From contig PTEX01000529.1 of NCBI GenBank assembly GCA_003342815.1, positions 54,226 to 118,225 on the forward strand: DNA of 64,000 nucleotides, in the 5' to 3' direction. The DNA is from Eudromia elegans. Its lineage: Eukaryota > Chordata > Aves > Tinamiformes > Tinamidae. The notes beneath the pieces are model-generated. The model searched no databases and was not told the DNA's origin. It was given only the letters and a program-made list of their open reading frames with translations. The position numbers and the translations under genes were made by a program. Shown here one piece after another: positions 44,722 to 57,926 of the stretch (position 1 is the first letter of the stretch; every line of letters starts with the position of its first letter).

Positions 44722-45687
44722 ATGCCACCACTCAACCTAACCAGCCTGGCTCCAGAGACGTTCATCCTGATGGGCATCCCTGGCATGGAGCAGTCTCATC
44801 TCTGGATCTCCATCCTCTTCTGCTCCATGTATCTTGCAGCCCTGCTAGGAAATGGCCTCGTCTTGTCCGTCATAAAGACTGAGCGGAGCCTCCACCAGCC
44901 CATGTACCTCCTGCTGGGCCTGCTGGCCCTGGCTGACCTTGCGCTGTCCACCACGACGGTGCCCAAGATGCTGGCGCTGTTCTGGTTCGGCATGAGGGAA
45001 ATCTCCTTTGGCGCCTGCCTCACCCAGATGTTCTTTCTGCATTTCAGCTTCTCCGCGGAGTCCGTGGTCCTGGTGGCCATGGCCTTTGACCGGTACGTGG
45101 CCATCTGCCACCCGCTGCGGTACGCCGCGGTGCTGACGCGGGCCGCCGTCGCCAAGACCGCGCTGGTGGCCGCGCTCAGAAGCTTCTGCATCATTTTCCC
45201 GTGCGTGTTCCTCCTGAAGCGGCTGCCGTTCTGCGGGCGCAGAGTCATCCAGCACACGTACTGCGAGCACATGGGCATCGCCCGCCTGGCCTGCGCCGAC
45301 ACCTCCGTCAACGTCCTCTACGGCCTCGCCGTGCCGTTCGCCGCCGTCGCGCTGGATGTCGTGCTCGTCGCGGCCTCCTACGTGCTCATCCTCCTGGCCC
45401 TGCTCAGGCTGCCGTCCTGGGCCGCGCGCCGCAAGGCGTTCGGCACCTGCAGCTCGCACGTCTGCGTCATTCTGCTCTTTTATACGCCGGCGTTTTTCAC
45501 AGTCCTAACGCACCGCTTCGGCCGGGCGGTTCCCCAGCGTGTCCACATCCTGCTGGCCAACCTGTACGTGCTGGTGCCGCCGCTGCTGAACCCTGTCGTG
45601 TACAGCGTGCGGACCAGGCAGATACGGGAGAAGGTAGCGAAAGCGCTTGGCCTCTCCCCACGTCGCTCCCTGTGGGGGGAAGGGTGA
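44722..45687 (+). CDS. Class I olfactory receptor, OR52-like
   Basis: Intact single-exon receptor of 321 residues, predicted to be an odorant GPCR of olfactory neurons. Features: glycosylation site N5-L-T; GN pair in helix 1 (43-44); QPMYLLLGLLALADL in helix 2; C99; [10 protein letters not shown] (about 120-129); loop 2 with [15 protein letters not shown] (OR52 signature); and NPVVY in helix 7 (about 290). It is clearly a paralogue of the receptor at 26087, and the two flank the three ubiquilin genes in the same orientation. The start was chosen just after the splice acceptor CTTCGTTTTCAG at 44701-44712. An upstream in-frame ATG at 44662 lies before that acceptor and is probably intronic. The 3' half is GC-rich. 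A possible poly(A) signal is at 46157-46162. Confidence 0.95.
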   Translation: MPPLNLTSLAPETFILMGIPGMEQSHLWISILFCSMYLAALLGNGLVLSVIKTERSLHQPMYLLLGLLALADLALSTTTVPKMLALFWFGMREISFGACLTQMFFLHFSFSAESVVLVAMAFDRYVAICHPLRYAAVLTRAAVAKTALVAALRSFCIIFPCVFLLKRLPFCGRRVIQHTYCEHMGIARLACADTSVNVLYGLAVPFAAVALDVVLVAASYVLILLALLRLPSWAARRKAFGTCSSHVCVILLFYTPAFFTVLTHRFGRAVPQRVHILLANLYVLVPPLLNPVVYSVRTRQIREKVAKALGLSPRRSLWGEG

Positions 45688-47163
45688 AATGTCGCTGTCA
45701 AAAACAATGATCATCGTGGCAGCACTCCAGGAAACGCCCCCGATGCCTCTCTCTTTGCACTGTTTCAGGGGACGTGCCCCAATTTTCTGCAATCACAAAT
45801 GCAGAGCCCCATGCAGAGCCCCCCCATGTCACCTTCCTCAATGGTCTGTATTAAAATTAAGACAACAAAACCCCAAAGCCAAGTTCCTCAAAGGACCGGC
45901 CAAAGAGGATGCTCAAGGAAGTGAGAACCTACCCCAGCTCGTGTCATCTGTGGAAAATTCCCTCTAAAGGAGACTGTCTCGTTGCACCTCAGTGTAGCAG
46001 CAAGGTCTCCATCTCAGTTTTTTTTCTCTGGGTGAAAAGATATGTAATGAACCTGTTCCTCTGAACTGCAGGGGTGGACCAGGGCTCAATACAGGAACTG
46101 CTTCTTTATTAAAATTTGTAGAATTAACATAAAGTCTCCAAAAGGAATGATCCAAAAATAAAAATGAGTGTTGCAGATCAGTGTGTTTGAGGTCCTTTCC
46201 TTAACTGTTAGGCTGTTCTTTAAGTAAATGTGTGGATGAAAAACTGTTCCAAAACGAATGCCTGAAATAGTTTAATTTCTAAGAAGCAGCTGGGTTATAA
46301 CTGAGGAGGTGGGTGCTCTGGGGGCATCGGGTCATGCAACGTCGCGGTACCCCTGGCCCTCGGGCTCCTGGAACTCGCTGCTCCAGGTGCCCTTCCTGAG
46401 AGACTCGCATAATCCCTGACTTTAACCTGAAAATCTCTAATCCTAAATAGGTTTAAATACCCATTAAGAAATGACTGCCTGAGGAAGCTGACACAGCAGT
46501 GCCCTTCAGGTATTGATCAGGATGCAGTCAGAACAGTCCTGCCATTCTCGGTGTCCTCATCACGCACTGGGCGTTTGGTGCAGAGCGTGCTCTGAAGCAG
46601 AAATCCAATAACGGATCCAATAGCGGGTGGCTCCGGTGAGCTCCAAAGGAAAGCCACAGCCCGCAAGGGAGCCACTTTGCTTTGTCCTGTGAGCATCTTC
46701 CGGCTGTGCCGAAGCCACGGAAATATCCCCCACTGCTTTCCAGCTCCTGCTGAAATGAGGGGAAAAGCGACAATCAGCTCTCCGAGCCTCCCTATCCCCT
46801 CGACAGGCAGCGGGTGGCGGGAGGCCACCTGGGCTCGTTGCCACTGTCTCTGTTGAGACTTCCAAGGAAAGTTCGGCTAGAAACAAGCCAGACTTCCGCC
46901 TTGACGGATGAGGCTGTATTCGAGATCTCGTTAGCGTATTTGTGTACATTGCAGTCTCCTTGGCTGACCAGAAGAACTGGAATTTGCTCGAGGAGTTGCA
47001 GGTAGGGTCATGGGTCTAGACAGCGTCTGCAAACACCAGTTCCCCTCCTGTGTCTTTATCTGATTTGCAAAACATGCATTTAAGGCATTTTTTTCCGATG
47101 TTCTTACCAATGCCTTCTGGCAACCGGAATCACTTACCATTGATTTCTGCTAATTTTGCTTTC
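45688..47163. other. 3' region of the OR gene and intergenic
   Basis: Contains AATAAA at 46157-46162, about 470 bases after the OR stop. No other feature recognised. Confidence 0.4.
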
Positions 47164-47990
47164 ATAGAATCATAGAACGATTGAGGTTGGAAGGGACCGC
47201 TAGGGATCCTCCAGTTCAACTCCTGCTCCACAGGGACACCCAGAGCACGGGGCACCCGGGCGCAGCCAGGCGCCTGGGGACATCTCCAGAGCAGGAGCCT
47301 CCCCAGCCTCTCTGGGCAGCCTGGGCCAGGGCTCCGGCACCCTCACACCAAACAAGTTCTTCCTCCCATGGACACGGAGCTGCCTGCGCTTCAACTGGGG
47401 CCCGTTGCCCTTGGCCTGCCACTGGCCACCACCCAGGAGGGTTTGGCCCCCTCCTCCCTACACTCTCCCCGCAGGGATTTGCACATGTTGAGCAGCTCCC
47501 TCTGGGGCTTCTCCTGCCCACGCTCAACAGGCCCCGCTCGCTCAGTCCTTCCTCCCACGGGAGATGCTCCAGCCCCTTCCTCCTCCTCGTTGCTCTGCGC
47601 TGGCCCCTCTCCAGCAGCTCCACGTCCCTCTTGTCCTGGGGAGCCCAGAGCTGCCCCCAACACTCCAGACGTGGCCTCCCCAGCGCTGAGCAGAGGGGCA
47701 GGATCCCCTCCCTCGTCCTGCTGCCAACGCTGCTCCTGGGGCAGCCAGGAGCCCATGGGCCTCCTTGTCCACGAGGGCCCATTACTGCCTCGGGGGGTAC
47801 CTGGTGTCCCCAGGACTCCCAGATCCCTCTGCGTGGAGCTGCTTCCCAGCAGGGCAGCCCCTCATCTGTGCTGGGGCCTGGGGTTACTCCTGCTCAGGGG
47901 CAGGACCTGCCCTTGTCCTTGTGGAACCTCATGAGGTTCCTCTCTGCCCAACTCTCCATCCTCTCCAGGTCCCTCTGGATGGTAGCATAA
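47164..47990 (-). mobile_element. CR1-derived element, copy 1 of a near-identical trio
   Basis: The minus-strand translation keeps a CR1 RT C-terminal pattern (SRTREGILPLCSALGRPRLE, DVELLERGQRRATRRRKGLE, HLPWEEGLSERGLLS) but is frame-damaged further on. The tail begins at 47164 with CATAGAATCATAGAACG. The far edge is CCCTCTGGATGGTAGCA (ends about 47990). The core is about 99% identical by eye to copies at 52255 and 57927. Confidence 0.9.
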
Positions 47991-50900
47991 AGACATGGAA
48001 TTTGTTGGAGTTATACAAAAGGCCTAAATTTTCTCTATTTGGGAACAGTGATGTTAGATCTCTGCTAGCACCTGTGTTGCATAAAATATTGATGCCAGTT
48101 TTAGCAGTACAAAGACAGCAATGGACAAATAGTTTTTTAAGAGTTTTCTCCTAGACTTTACTTCTATCAGCACCCTCAGTTCCTACTTGTGTCTTGGCAG
48201 TCTTTTATCAGTATACTTGCAGGTTACTACTTAGATTACACTTAAATTCTCTACATAGTAGTTTTTTACAAAGGACTTTTTAATCTGCTTCTTGGATTAA
48301 GAAAAAATTGCTTTAACCTAGTTGCACACTTATTTTTCCCCTTGTTATTACTCACTTTAATTTGCGTTTGCATTATTGATCTAAAATTAATCCTGGCCCA
48401 TGTGTAGGCATCTGCTCTGATGCTGACATTATCCATTATTTTTTCTCTGTTGCTGGAGTCCACTTTTACAGAGGGAAGCAATAATACCTACTCCCCGAGC
48501 CACTCCTGCACTATACTTTTCTCTCTCCTGTAATAGAATGCACCAATCTCTTTTGGATGTCCTGGCAAGACTGTCTGAATTTTTGCTGTTGGATTTATTT
48601 GTTTTTTTCTTTGTTTTGCAGGAGGCAGAGTCTATAGATATGGTCCATGAGGGTGTGAGCCAGAGGTGAACAGTGTCTACCACATATGTGCAGCATGGGC
48701 AAACCAGTTACCAGCATGTAACAGATCACTTGCTCAGCTGGGCAGGTCCTGCTCCGCTGCATGGAAATGCCTTTTTTTCTTTCTTTTTTTTTTTTTTTTT
48801 TTCTTTTTAGAGTTTCTACAGTGCTATGAATGGTCATTGTGAAGTTTAGAAACCATTTAAACCTCGATGCTGCTCTGCCTCAAGCCTGATCTATTGCAAT
48901 GAAAACCATCCCCACACTATCATTTTAGAATTTTATATATTTCGTTTTAACCAGTGCAGATCTTGACCTTGGATGTCTTACTATGAATCCCAGATTTTAA
49001 CAAAAAATTAAAAAAAAAAAAGGAGAACTGTCCCACTTCCAAAACTAATAAATTCTCCCTTGGCTCTTAGCCTTGTAAAATTGCCGTGAAGATGTTCCAG
49101 CACAGGCTCAAAAGCTGCCAGAGAACATTAAACTAGTGTTACAATACCCACAAAATTGCACTTTGCACATTTGTGGCATTGTTACCAGTTCCTCCAGAAA
49201 ACGGAGAGGATGCCTCTGCCCACGAAGGGGCCACTGACTTCTTTTGTGTCAGAAATCATTGAATTCATGTTACTTCAAAGGAAAAACCTCATCCATTCTT
49301 GGCTTTGATTTTCAAATTTTGACTTACATAAACCTAATCCATTAATTTGGGTTTAATTAACACTAAAATTTTTGCATTTGCCTCATCTTTATTCAATGCA
49401 CGAAACTGTTTTTGCATTCAGGAGTGAAACCCAGTTCAAGATTTTCCAGGGTTGATTTAGAAACGCGTGTTCTGTGCCGAACACGGCTCCTTTACAGAGG
49501 TGCGAAGCAGCAATTTTCCTGGATGTCTGAGGAACGGAGTAAACAGCATCTCGTTCATCAATAAACCCCTCCCTGACAAATTCCGGGGGTGAACCTGAGG
49601 CAGTCTCCTAACCAGCACGTACAGCAGCATCACGGCCCAAACGGCCTCTGCAGAGATGCTCAGGAGGAATTATTACCCGCATCTTCAGGATGGGGAAAGT
49701 ACGTGCACAACCTGCCAGTGTCTCACCAGCAAGGCCCCATCGAGTCACTGTTTATGGGGCAACGTTATGAAATGTCGCCAGAGTCCCTGGGTCACCAAGG
49801 GCTTGGCATCGCTCCAGCAAAACCATGCAACCTCAGCTCCAGCTCAACTTTGTTAATGCTTTGAATTAATGGAGGGCAAAACTCAGGTGCAGTCAGACCC
49901 CGGGCTTTAATCCGGGATTCTGTTGACAGCTCCAGAAATGCCAGTCCTGTCTATGCTGAAAGTGCATAGCACCGTGCGTGGGTAAGTGATCTTGTTCAGA
50001 CTCCTACCAAATTGGAACTGGTTCTGAGCCAGCAGCAAGACAAATTAGGTTCTGTTTCTAATTATTTCATAATTAATTTTTACAGTAGCCGGGAGTGTAG
50101 AAGCAAAAGGGCAAGATCTTGCATTACATCAACACCGGGTGGCCAGACTCGGGTAATCAGGAAGGCTTCAGACCCTTGGAGCGAAGGGAGAACAAAAACT
50201 GGCCAGGAGGGGAGGATTGGGTCTGGGGCATAGCCAAAATGGGCAGAGATGTCCACTGAGGTCGGAAAGGGAAACAAATGCGCAGGGACCATGAGGATCT
50301 GCAGGTGTCTCCAGGGCACGGGCATCTTTCACCTGGGATGCAACTCCCAGGGTCCACAGACTCCCAAGGGCGCTGCAGCTGACCAAGGCTGGCCAGGAAC
50401 ATGGCCAGAAGCTCCGGTCATTATCCTGACATTTCCTTACACATCTCCTTTGTGTGATTGATGTAAACGGTGGAGTTCAGCAAAGAACGGCCAAAAAGGA
50501 AGCCATGGGAGACATCAGTGTGTGTGCGTGAATGATAAAGAGCAACACTGGGGCAAAAGAGCAGCACGGTGCAAATCCATGGTACAAGTGTTCAGAGCAC
50601 TGAGGTATTATTCAGGATGTCGTGTTTTGGATGAAACACAGTTTGGAAAGTAATGGAAAAAAGAAAAGCTGGAGCATGCGTGGAATGTGCTCAGGTCTGG
50701 AGAGGAACGTTGGTCCCCATAGACTTCTTCTTTTCCCCATGTGTGCGAGCCTGGGTTCTGAAGAGAGAAGTTGCCTCGTACAGGAATTAATTAACCTACT
50801 GCAAAAGAAGCTTTCCTGATTTTAAAAGGGCTGAGTACAAAATGCAATTTAAAGCAGCAGCTTGAACGTGCTTCGATAGAACTTAATTTGCCATAGTTTG

Positions 50901-52254
50901 AAACGTCTGCTTTTCAGCGAGCTGCCCCCGGCTTTGTATCCTGGAAGGAGTGTAATTCAATTCGCCTCTGCGCTTCCGGGTCCTTGCTTTGGGCCACGCT
51001 CACGGCCGCAGCTGCACAACATCAAAATGTAATCCTGAGGCCGTGCAGTTCACCACGCGCCGGAGGAGACTGAGAAGATCAGTGCGCCTTTTGATAGGCT
51101 ATTCAAAACAGGAAAGCTGTGCACAAAGTTCTGGGCAAAAAATCTGCATTTTTCAGGATGTCTGACCTGGTAGAAGGACATTTAACTCTTGGGTTTCTAT
51201 GCAAGCCCTTGACACGAAAAATCCTGGAGCAAGTAACTGCAGGCAAGGCCATCCTAAGCTGCTTAGTGTTAAGTGTTGGTGGGGAAAGGGCAATGTTCTG
51301 GACTATCTGCACTGCATTGTGTAGCAGGGACGGTAGCACAGAGCTGCAGGGTTTAGAGCTCTTTGCTCAGGCCCTCCGTGTGTGTGCAGCTCTGGAGAGG
51401 CCCCATGCTCTTAAGCGTTGCTCATGAAAATTAATACAGCAGTTGTGTTAATTTGCAATTAATGCAAATTCCAACCAGCTGTCACTGCACATGCAGATAC
51501 CTACTGCCACACCGCTGGCTGCAAGAGGATTGTGCCCACTGACGAGGGAGATCCAGTGCCCCAGACCATGGGGAGACTCTTGTTAATGCCTGCGCTCTTT
51601 AGTGGGCTTGAGGTAGGCGGGTAAGTGGTCCGGGCTGTGTGGGCTGCTGCAAGATACCCATGATTAAGGTCTTTACCGTAATAAACTGTGAGGCTCTGGA
51701 ACTGTAGGAGAGACACAAATGCAAACGTGAAGCAAACCGCTTCTTTACGGGGAGTTTTAGGAGCGGCGTCAGCTCCCCCTGGTCCCGAGCTTTGCAGGGA
51801 GAGGCTCGGCGTGGCGCTGCTTGGGCATTCGTGTCACAGAGGCACGCTGCAGAGCGCCCGAGCGCTTCCCCAGGAGAATAACACACTGTTCTTCTCTCCG
51901 CTGACTCTGTGTTAGTGTAAATTGGGCCTTCGGGACATGCAGGGACACAGTTTCCCTGCTATTTAAGGAACCTGGGACATTGCACATGTCAAAACCAAAA
52001 GCAGCAACATATTGCTCGCCATAAGGGCTAGATAAGGGACTGTAGGTCATGAACATAAGTTCCAAGGGGAGTTAAAAGGAGCATGATTGTGAGCTCTGTG
52101 CAACAGCTGCACTCTGCAGTCTCTGAGACAGGCAGTAGAACCAAGCGTGCTTCCAAGTATACTAAATGATCAAGAAAACAAGTTTTATATAATTGTGATG
52201 GTGCAATTCCCTATTGCTGTGAGTAAGATCGAGTACTTTGGGCTACCTAAAGCA
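47991..52254. other. AT-rich intergenic sequence
   Basis: Low-GC sequence with T-runs (for example 48780-48803) and no recognised gene in about 4.3 kb. Short frames only. Confidence 0.45.
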
Positions 52255-52925
52255 ATCACAGAGTCACAGAATGGTTGAGGTTGGAAGGGACCTCTAGAGA
52301 TCATCTGGTCTCACCCCTGCTCCACAGGGACACCCAGAGCACGGGGCACCCGGGCGCAGCCAGGCGCCTGGGCACATCTCCAGAGCAGGAGCCTCCCCAG
52401 CCTCTCTGGGCAGCCTGGGCCAGGGCTCCGGCACCCTCACACCAAACAAGTTCTTCCTCCCATGGACACGGAGCTGCCTGCGCTTCAACTGGGGCCCGGT
52501 GCCCTTGGCCTGCCACTGGCCACCACCCAGGAGGGTTTGGCCCCCTCCTCCCTACACTCTCCCCGCAGGGATTTGCACATGTTGAGCAGCTCCCTCTGGG
52601 GCTTCTCCTGCCCACGCTCAACAGGCCCCGCTTGCTCAGTCCTTCCTCCCACGGGAGATGCTCCAGCCCCTTCCTCCTCCTCGTTGCTCTGCGCTGGCCC
52701 CTCTCCAGCAGCTCCACGTCCCTCCTGTCCTGGGGAGCCCAGAGCTGCCCCCAACACTCCAGACGTGGCCTCCCCAGCGCTGAGCAGAGGGGCAGGATCC
52801 CCTCCCTCGTCCTGCTGCCAACGCTGCTCCTGGTGCAGCCAGGAGCCCATGGGCCTCCTTGGCCACGAGGGCCCATTGCTGCCTCGGGGGGCACCTGGTG
52901 TCCCCAGGACTCCCAGATCCCTGCT
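52255..52925 (-). mobile_element. CR1-derived element, copy 2 (shorter)
   Basis: Same family and orientation as 47164 and 57927. It is cut off earlier at CCCAGATCCCTGC (about 52925), so it is about 150 bp shorter. Its tail (CACAGAGTCACAGAATGG) differs from the other two far more than its core does. Confidence 0.9.
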
Positions 52926-54558
52926 GTGATGAACTTTTAAGTGCAGCCTTGCAGGTAATGCAATAAAACTAAATAAACAAACAGACTCCAGCTCCAGGAA
53001 TCAAACAGGAAATATTGTTAAATAACTTATTACTCACATTGATCTTCTCTTGTTGTACTCTCATCTTATCTATATTGATCTGAGTTTGAGGCAGCTGTGG
53101 TATTTTACATCACCTGATATTCAAGAGTTTAAAATAGTGATCAAATGCACATTAAAACTGAATGACTTCTGCAATACAAAAACAAATAGAGAGAAGGCTA
53201 TTGTCTAATGTCTGGGTCTAAAGATTAAGAGGAGTTTGTGGGTCAGTAAGACACAAGTATTTACTGAAAGTCCATTTAGCACTATGATTGCAAATTGCAG
53301 AGCTTTTTATAAGTGCTCTTTGGGACTGAGAGTCTTGATTTGGCAGACTGTGTCATGGGTGAGTAATAGTACAGTAATATCTCTCCCAGCTAACATGTGT
53401 ATCGGACAGGTTGAGGCAGGAAGGGTGGAAGGGGTGAGCTTTGCTAAAGGAAGGGGACTGCACGTCTGCATGACTTGGTGTCGCGCCCGCGGCAGCGTTG
53501 TGGTTTGAGAGTGCACCGCTAAGGAAAGGCATCAGTGGCCGTTCTCTGAGGGAGTGCTGGGTCGGTGCTGACGTGATGGCAGCAGGGTGCATGCTCCTGC
53601 CGTTTGGCTCTTCTCCTGGTACACCGGCTACCGAGGTATTGCTTACCCAGCAAGATGCCCTGGAAAGACCATGCCAATGGTCTCCTCTGATCTGCAAAGT
53701 CTGGCCATTTTACACAAAATTCCCCTTTAATCACCTGTTAATCAAGCATCTGTCATGAGTCTGTATAATTTCTTTCACTTCTCACATTTTGATCTGCTAT
53801 GGCCGGTCTCTTCCTGTGCCACGTTCAGTCATTTTGCATATCCTGTTCAGTTTCCATAACCTCAAAGCAAATCAAAGTCAACAGCCAGAAATTTGCCTAA
53901 AGCTCCAACACCTTCCATTATCCAGGGATTTCTAATTATGGTTAGTGAAGAGACTGTTGATGAGGTTGAAAACAAACCACAGAATTTACCCTTGTGCCTC
54001 ATCTGTCCTATGGTGTCATAGGATGATATCTGGTACTTGAGCGGTCAATATTAAAACAGATTGGGCAGATATTCATTCAAACCTTTGCATTCACTCACAT
54101 TTCAGCAAGGTGTGAAGGTGTTTGATCCTTGTGCATTGTTTGGTCCCTGACAAATTGCTAAAGAGTGCATGAATAACTCCTTGCATGATGAACGAAACTA
54201 ACGTGACTAATCACATATATAGATTTAATCATACATTGAATTTTTTCCTAGACCAAAGTTTAATTCTTCATTACATTTTTATTGGTTACAAATACTTGAG
54301 AATATTGCAAATGACCAGGAGAACTCTACCATGTGTGTTTTTTTCCAGGGCATGAACTCTTTCTGTGGGCAGCAAAACCACACCACACTTCAAGAGAGAG
54401 AAAAAATGATATGATAAATCACAATTCAAGGACAGAATAAAAGAGTAAAGTTGATGATTTAATATTTCACACTTAATGAATTCAGTATGAATAGTTCTGA
54501 ACTGTTTTTATCTTCACTTAGAAGTAGGTGTTCAAATGATATATATACCATAATGAGT
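52926..54558. other. AT-rich intergenic, 3' side of the OR51-like gene
   Basis: No gene recognised. A TTTATT at 54278-54283 would be an AATAAA signal for the minus-strand receptor, 276 bases after its stop, but such a hexamer is common by chance in AT-rich DNA. Confidence 0.4.
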
Positions 54559-55569
54559 TTATCGCACTTGCCATCTATGGTGAACTGCTAGTGAAGGCCC
54601 TTTACGTTTATGGTACTGCAGGGAGAAGACCCTCCTTGGCATGAGGAGCCTGTGGACACCCTTGCGGATCTGCTTAGTCTTAATGCTGTAGATAATGGGG
54701 TTCAGCACAGGGGGCACCAGCAGGTAGACATTGGCCATGAGGATGTGCGCGAGAGGGGAGGCATGTTTGCCAACACGGTGCACTATGGACAAGCCAACCA
54801 TGGGGATGTAAAGTATTAGGATGGCCAGGATGTGGGACAAGCAGGTGTTTAGAGCCTTGAGGCGCTCCCCTGGGGACGCAATGCTGACAATATTCTTAGC
54901 GATCACGACGTATGAAACAAAAATGAGCACTGGGTCTAAGACCACCACCAGAATGACCACCGTCAAACTGTACATGCTATTGAAGGTGACATCTGCACAT
55001 ACCAGCTTGATCATGTCCTGGTGCAGGCAGTAGGAGTGGGAGAGCACATGGGAGCGGCAGAAGGGCAACCTTCTCAGCAGGAAGAGGGATGGGAGAACCC
55101 CTAGGAGACATCTGCACATCACAGCCAGCCCAATCTTGGCTATCCTGTCTCTGGAGAGGATGGAGGAGTATCTCAGTGGATAGCAGATGGCCACATAGCG
55201 ATCAAAGGCCATGACCAGAAGCACTGAGGACTCCATGAATGAGAAGGAATGGACAAAGTAGCCCTGAACAAAACAGGCATCAAAAGTGATTCTCCTGTAG
55301 TTGGCCCAGAAAATGCCCATCACGGTGGGCATGGTAGACAGAGAGAGCCCCAGGTCGGCGATGGCCAGCATGGAGAGGAAGCAGTACATGGGCTCGTGGA
55401 GGCTGGGGTCGCTCCTGATGACAAGGAGGATGGTGCAGTTCCCCAGCAGAGCCACCATGTAGAGACACGTGAAGGGGATGGAGAGCCAGAGGCGGGCAGC
55501 CTCCAGCCCTGGGATGCCCGTCAGCACAAACGAATAGCAGGAGGAGTTGGAGCTTCTGGAAGGCCCCAT
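54559..55569 (-). CDS. Class I olfactory receptor, OR51-like
   Basis: Intact single-exon receptor of 336 residues on the minus strand. Features: glycosylation site N8-S-S; GN in helix 1 (43-44); EPMYCFLSMLAIADLGLSLS in helix 2; C99; [10 protein letters not shown] (about 120-129); loop 2 with SHSYCLHQDMIKLVCADV, typical of OR51; and NPIIY at about 290. The C-terminal tail of about 40 residues is basic and longer than in the two OR52-like receptors. Upstream on its strand TTTCCATTTTAG (acceptor AG at 55587-55588) precedes the ATG by 17 bases, as expected for an OR coding exon. Codon usage is less GC-biased than in the OR52-like genes. OR51 genes flank beta-globin clusters in several amniotes, so this supports the placement of the window. 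Confidence 0.95.
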   Translation of the reverse strand: MGPSRSSNSSCYSFVLTGIPGLEAARLWLSIPFTCLYMVALLGNCTILLVIRSDPSLHEPMYCFLSMLAIADLGLSLSTMPTVMGIFWANYRRITFDACFVQGYFVHSFSFMESSVLLVMAFDRYVAICYPLRYSSILSRDRIAKIGLAVMCRCLLGVLPSLFLLRRLPFCRSHVLSHSYCLHQDMIKLVCADVTFNSMYSLTVVILVVVLDPVLIFVSYVVIAKNIVSIASPGERLKALNTCLSHILAILILYIPMVGLSIVHRVGKHASPLAHILMANVYLLVPPVLNPIIYSIKTKQIRKGVHRLLMPRRVFSLQYHKRKGPSLAVHHRWQVR

Positions 55570-57926
55570 GATGGGAGCATCTGCATCTAAAATGGAAATA
55601 AAAACGTGGAAGAAAAAGGGTATTGCTCACAAACCAGAAAACTTACATGCATATTTATATAGTCAAATGCTATATATCTTATAAATCATCCAGTTTCATA
55701 GCACATGTTAATTAATGTGCTGATGATTATTTTTCCCTCTTCATTGATGACTATGAGGTAAAATACCCAGTAATGAGGGCATAGCTTAGATCAAAGCATC
55801 AAGGAGTCAGGAAAATTATCACCCACTTCAATATATTAGAAGATTCTGCAAATAATGTGTGTTGTTTTTTTTTTTAAAAAAAGAAAAGATCATTTATTTA
55901 GAGCTATGAATCATGATTAAGTCGTATATATTCATCTCACACTGAATTTGCATTCTAAATTCCTGTGATCCAGGAATTCTTCTTAACAGCTGAATTACAA
56001 TTCTCAGAGTTTAACTGGTAAATATAAATGGTTATCTGAAAACCTGTAATTATTCTCAGCCAATAGCAGAGAAGGGCATAATGATCCTTGAGAATTTAAA
56101 GTTTAAAACTAGTGCACATTTCCAAAGCCAAATTGATCTAAAAATGCTTGTCCCAAGGTGGTGGACAGAGATGGCCTTTCAATAGACCCTGGAAGCAAAA
56201 TATGAGCTAGTGATGAGAAACTGAAGGTAAACAGAGTTTGGAATGAAATAACGCTTTGCTAGTTACGACATCTGAAAAAGAAAAAAGAAAGACAAAAGGA
56301 AGAAAAAAAAAGGAGAGAACGTTGACAAAAAATCATTCTTCATTTTTGGAACTGGAAAGCCAAGAATAGAAATTTTTCTGAAATGTGCATTTTGCCTGGG
56401 CTTGATGAGTAGATCAGACATGAAATTCTTCTGGAAGTGTGATGCGAGACATCAGAACAAATCACCACAACAATGTTTTCTAGATCTAATATTTTCTAAC
56501 TCTTCTGTAACTGGGAAAAAAAATGAACTAGTAAACAAACATGAACTAAGATACTGATCTCAACAGAGAAAAGGGATTAAACACTTTTTCCTTATTTTGC
56601 CCTGTTAGCATCAAGACCAGGCTCTGCAGATATCACCTGAGAGGGCAGGAAGCCTCGCTGTGCTGTCCATGCCCGCCTACATCTCAGAAAGGCGCCCGGC
56701 TCCGTGGCAGAGGCTCCATCCTGGTTGCAGTGGTGAAGCCGGAGTCAGGCACAGCACGGCGCACCGCTGCCTATAAAGTCTCTGTGAAACCCCCACAGGC
56801 AGCCTGGATGAAAGGACTCGGGGGAACGGACAAAAGGCTTTAGGAAATCAGCATCAAGTCTGCCTTTGCTTATAGGCAAAGAGCTGGGATGCACAGCGAC
56901 CTCCACGAGTTTTGGGGAGCAAGTCCCTGCTACGCAAGGAGCAAGTCTCTGCAGTGCAAGGGGCCGTGTAGACACCACCTGGAGCACCTCCTCTGTGTTA
57001 TATTCCTGCAGCACGAGGCATCGTTGGGTCTAAAGAAGCCTCCTGAGCCCTGGCTTTGCCTGGGAGTGCAGGAAAGGGTTGCTGTTGTCCTGTGGAGGGA
57101 ATTGGGAGATGTTGCCACTTGTGCGAGCTGAGGTCTGGCGTTGGCAGAGCATCCGAGTGCCAGCTGCTCTTGGATGTCCATGACACAGCAAACTCATCCC
57201 TGTCACATCACCTGATGAGACCAGGGCAGTCTCATGCTCGTACAGGCGGTGATCTGGCACCTGGCCCCAAATGCCACTATTCTGTGCCAGAGGAGGAGCT
57301 TTGGGTCAAACGTCTGCGGTTACCAGCAAGCGTCCTCCAGGTCCTCACTGCTCCTGTTGCATGGAAACTGCAAACCTTGCACATGGTTCCTGCCCTTTTT
57401 GGCTCTTTTAAAAAGGTTCTTCCTCTAATTTGCTTATCCGGGAAGGAAGTAATGGGAGAGATAAAGGAGGTGTAAATTCTAACTAGAGAGAATTTGTCCC
57501 GTGGCCCTACAGTCTCCACCACTTTGCTTATCCTTATTTCCTGCTTTGTTAAGCTCTCTCTGCTGAAGTTTTATTATGCAAACAGATTTTCAAATCAAGA
57601 GGCGTCTGTTTCATTCTGCTTTTCAGATGTCCCTCCATAACATGGGAAGCTGCAGCAGCCAACAGGCTCTTTCTCCCCAGTTTTGGAGGGTGTGATGTCA
57701 TCAAAAGATTCCCACCTTTTAAATGCGGTGGATTTTCCTCACCCAGAGTCTTGCCTCCTTGTCACACTCTCAACGACTCCCTGTTGGGATAGACCCCTGT
57801 AGGCTCTATGTTGATTTTATTTTGTTGCTCTCCATCTACTTTTCTTTCAGAACAGTCCATTTGCTCTCCAAGGCGGTGAGTGGTGTGTGAGGAACCTCTG
57901 GCCTTTCAGAGGGAATTTGAATCTCA
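55570..57926. other. AT-rich intergenic sequence upstream of the OR51-like gene
   Basis: Contains A-rich low-complexity patches (55869-55890, 56276-56318) and no recognised gene. The untranslated first exon of the OR51-like gene may lie here. Confidence 0.4.
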
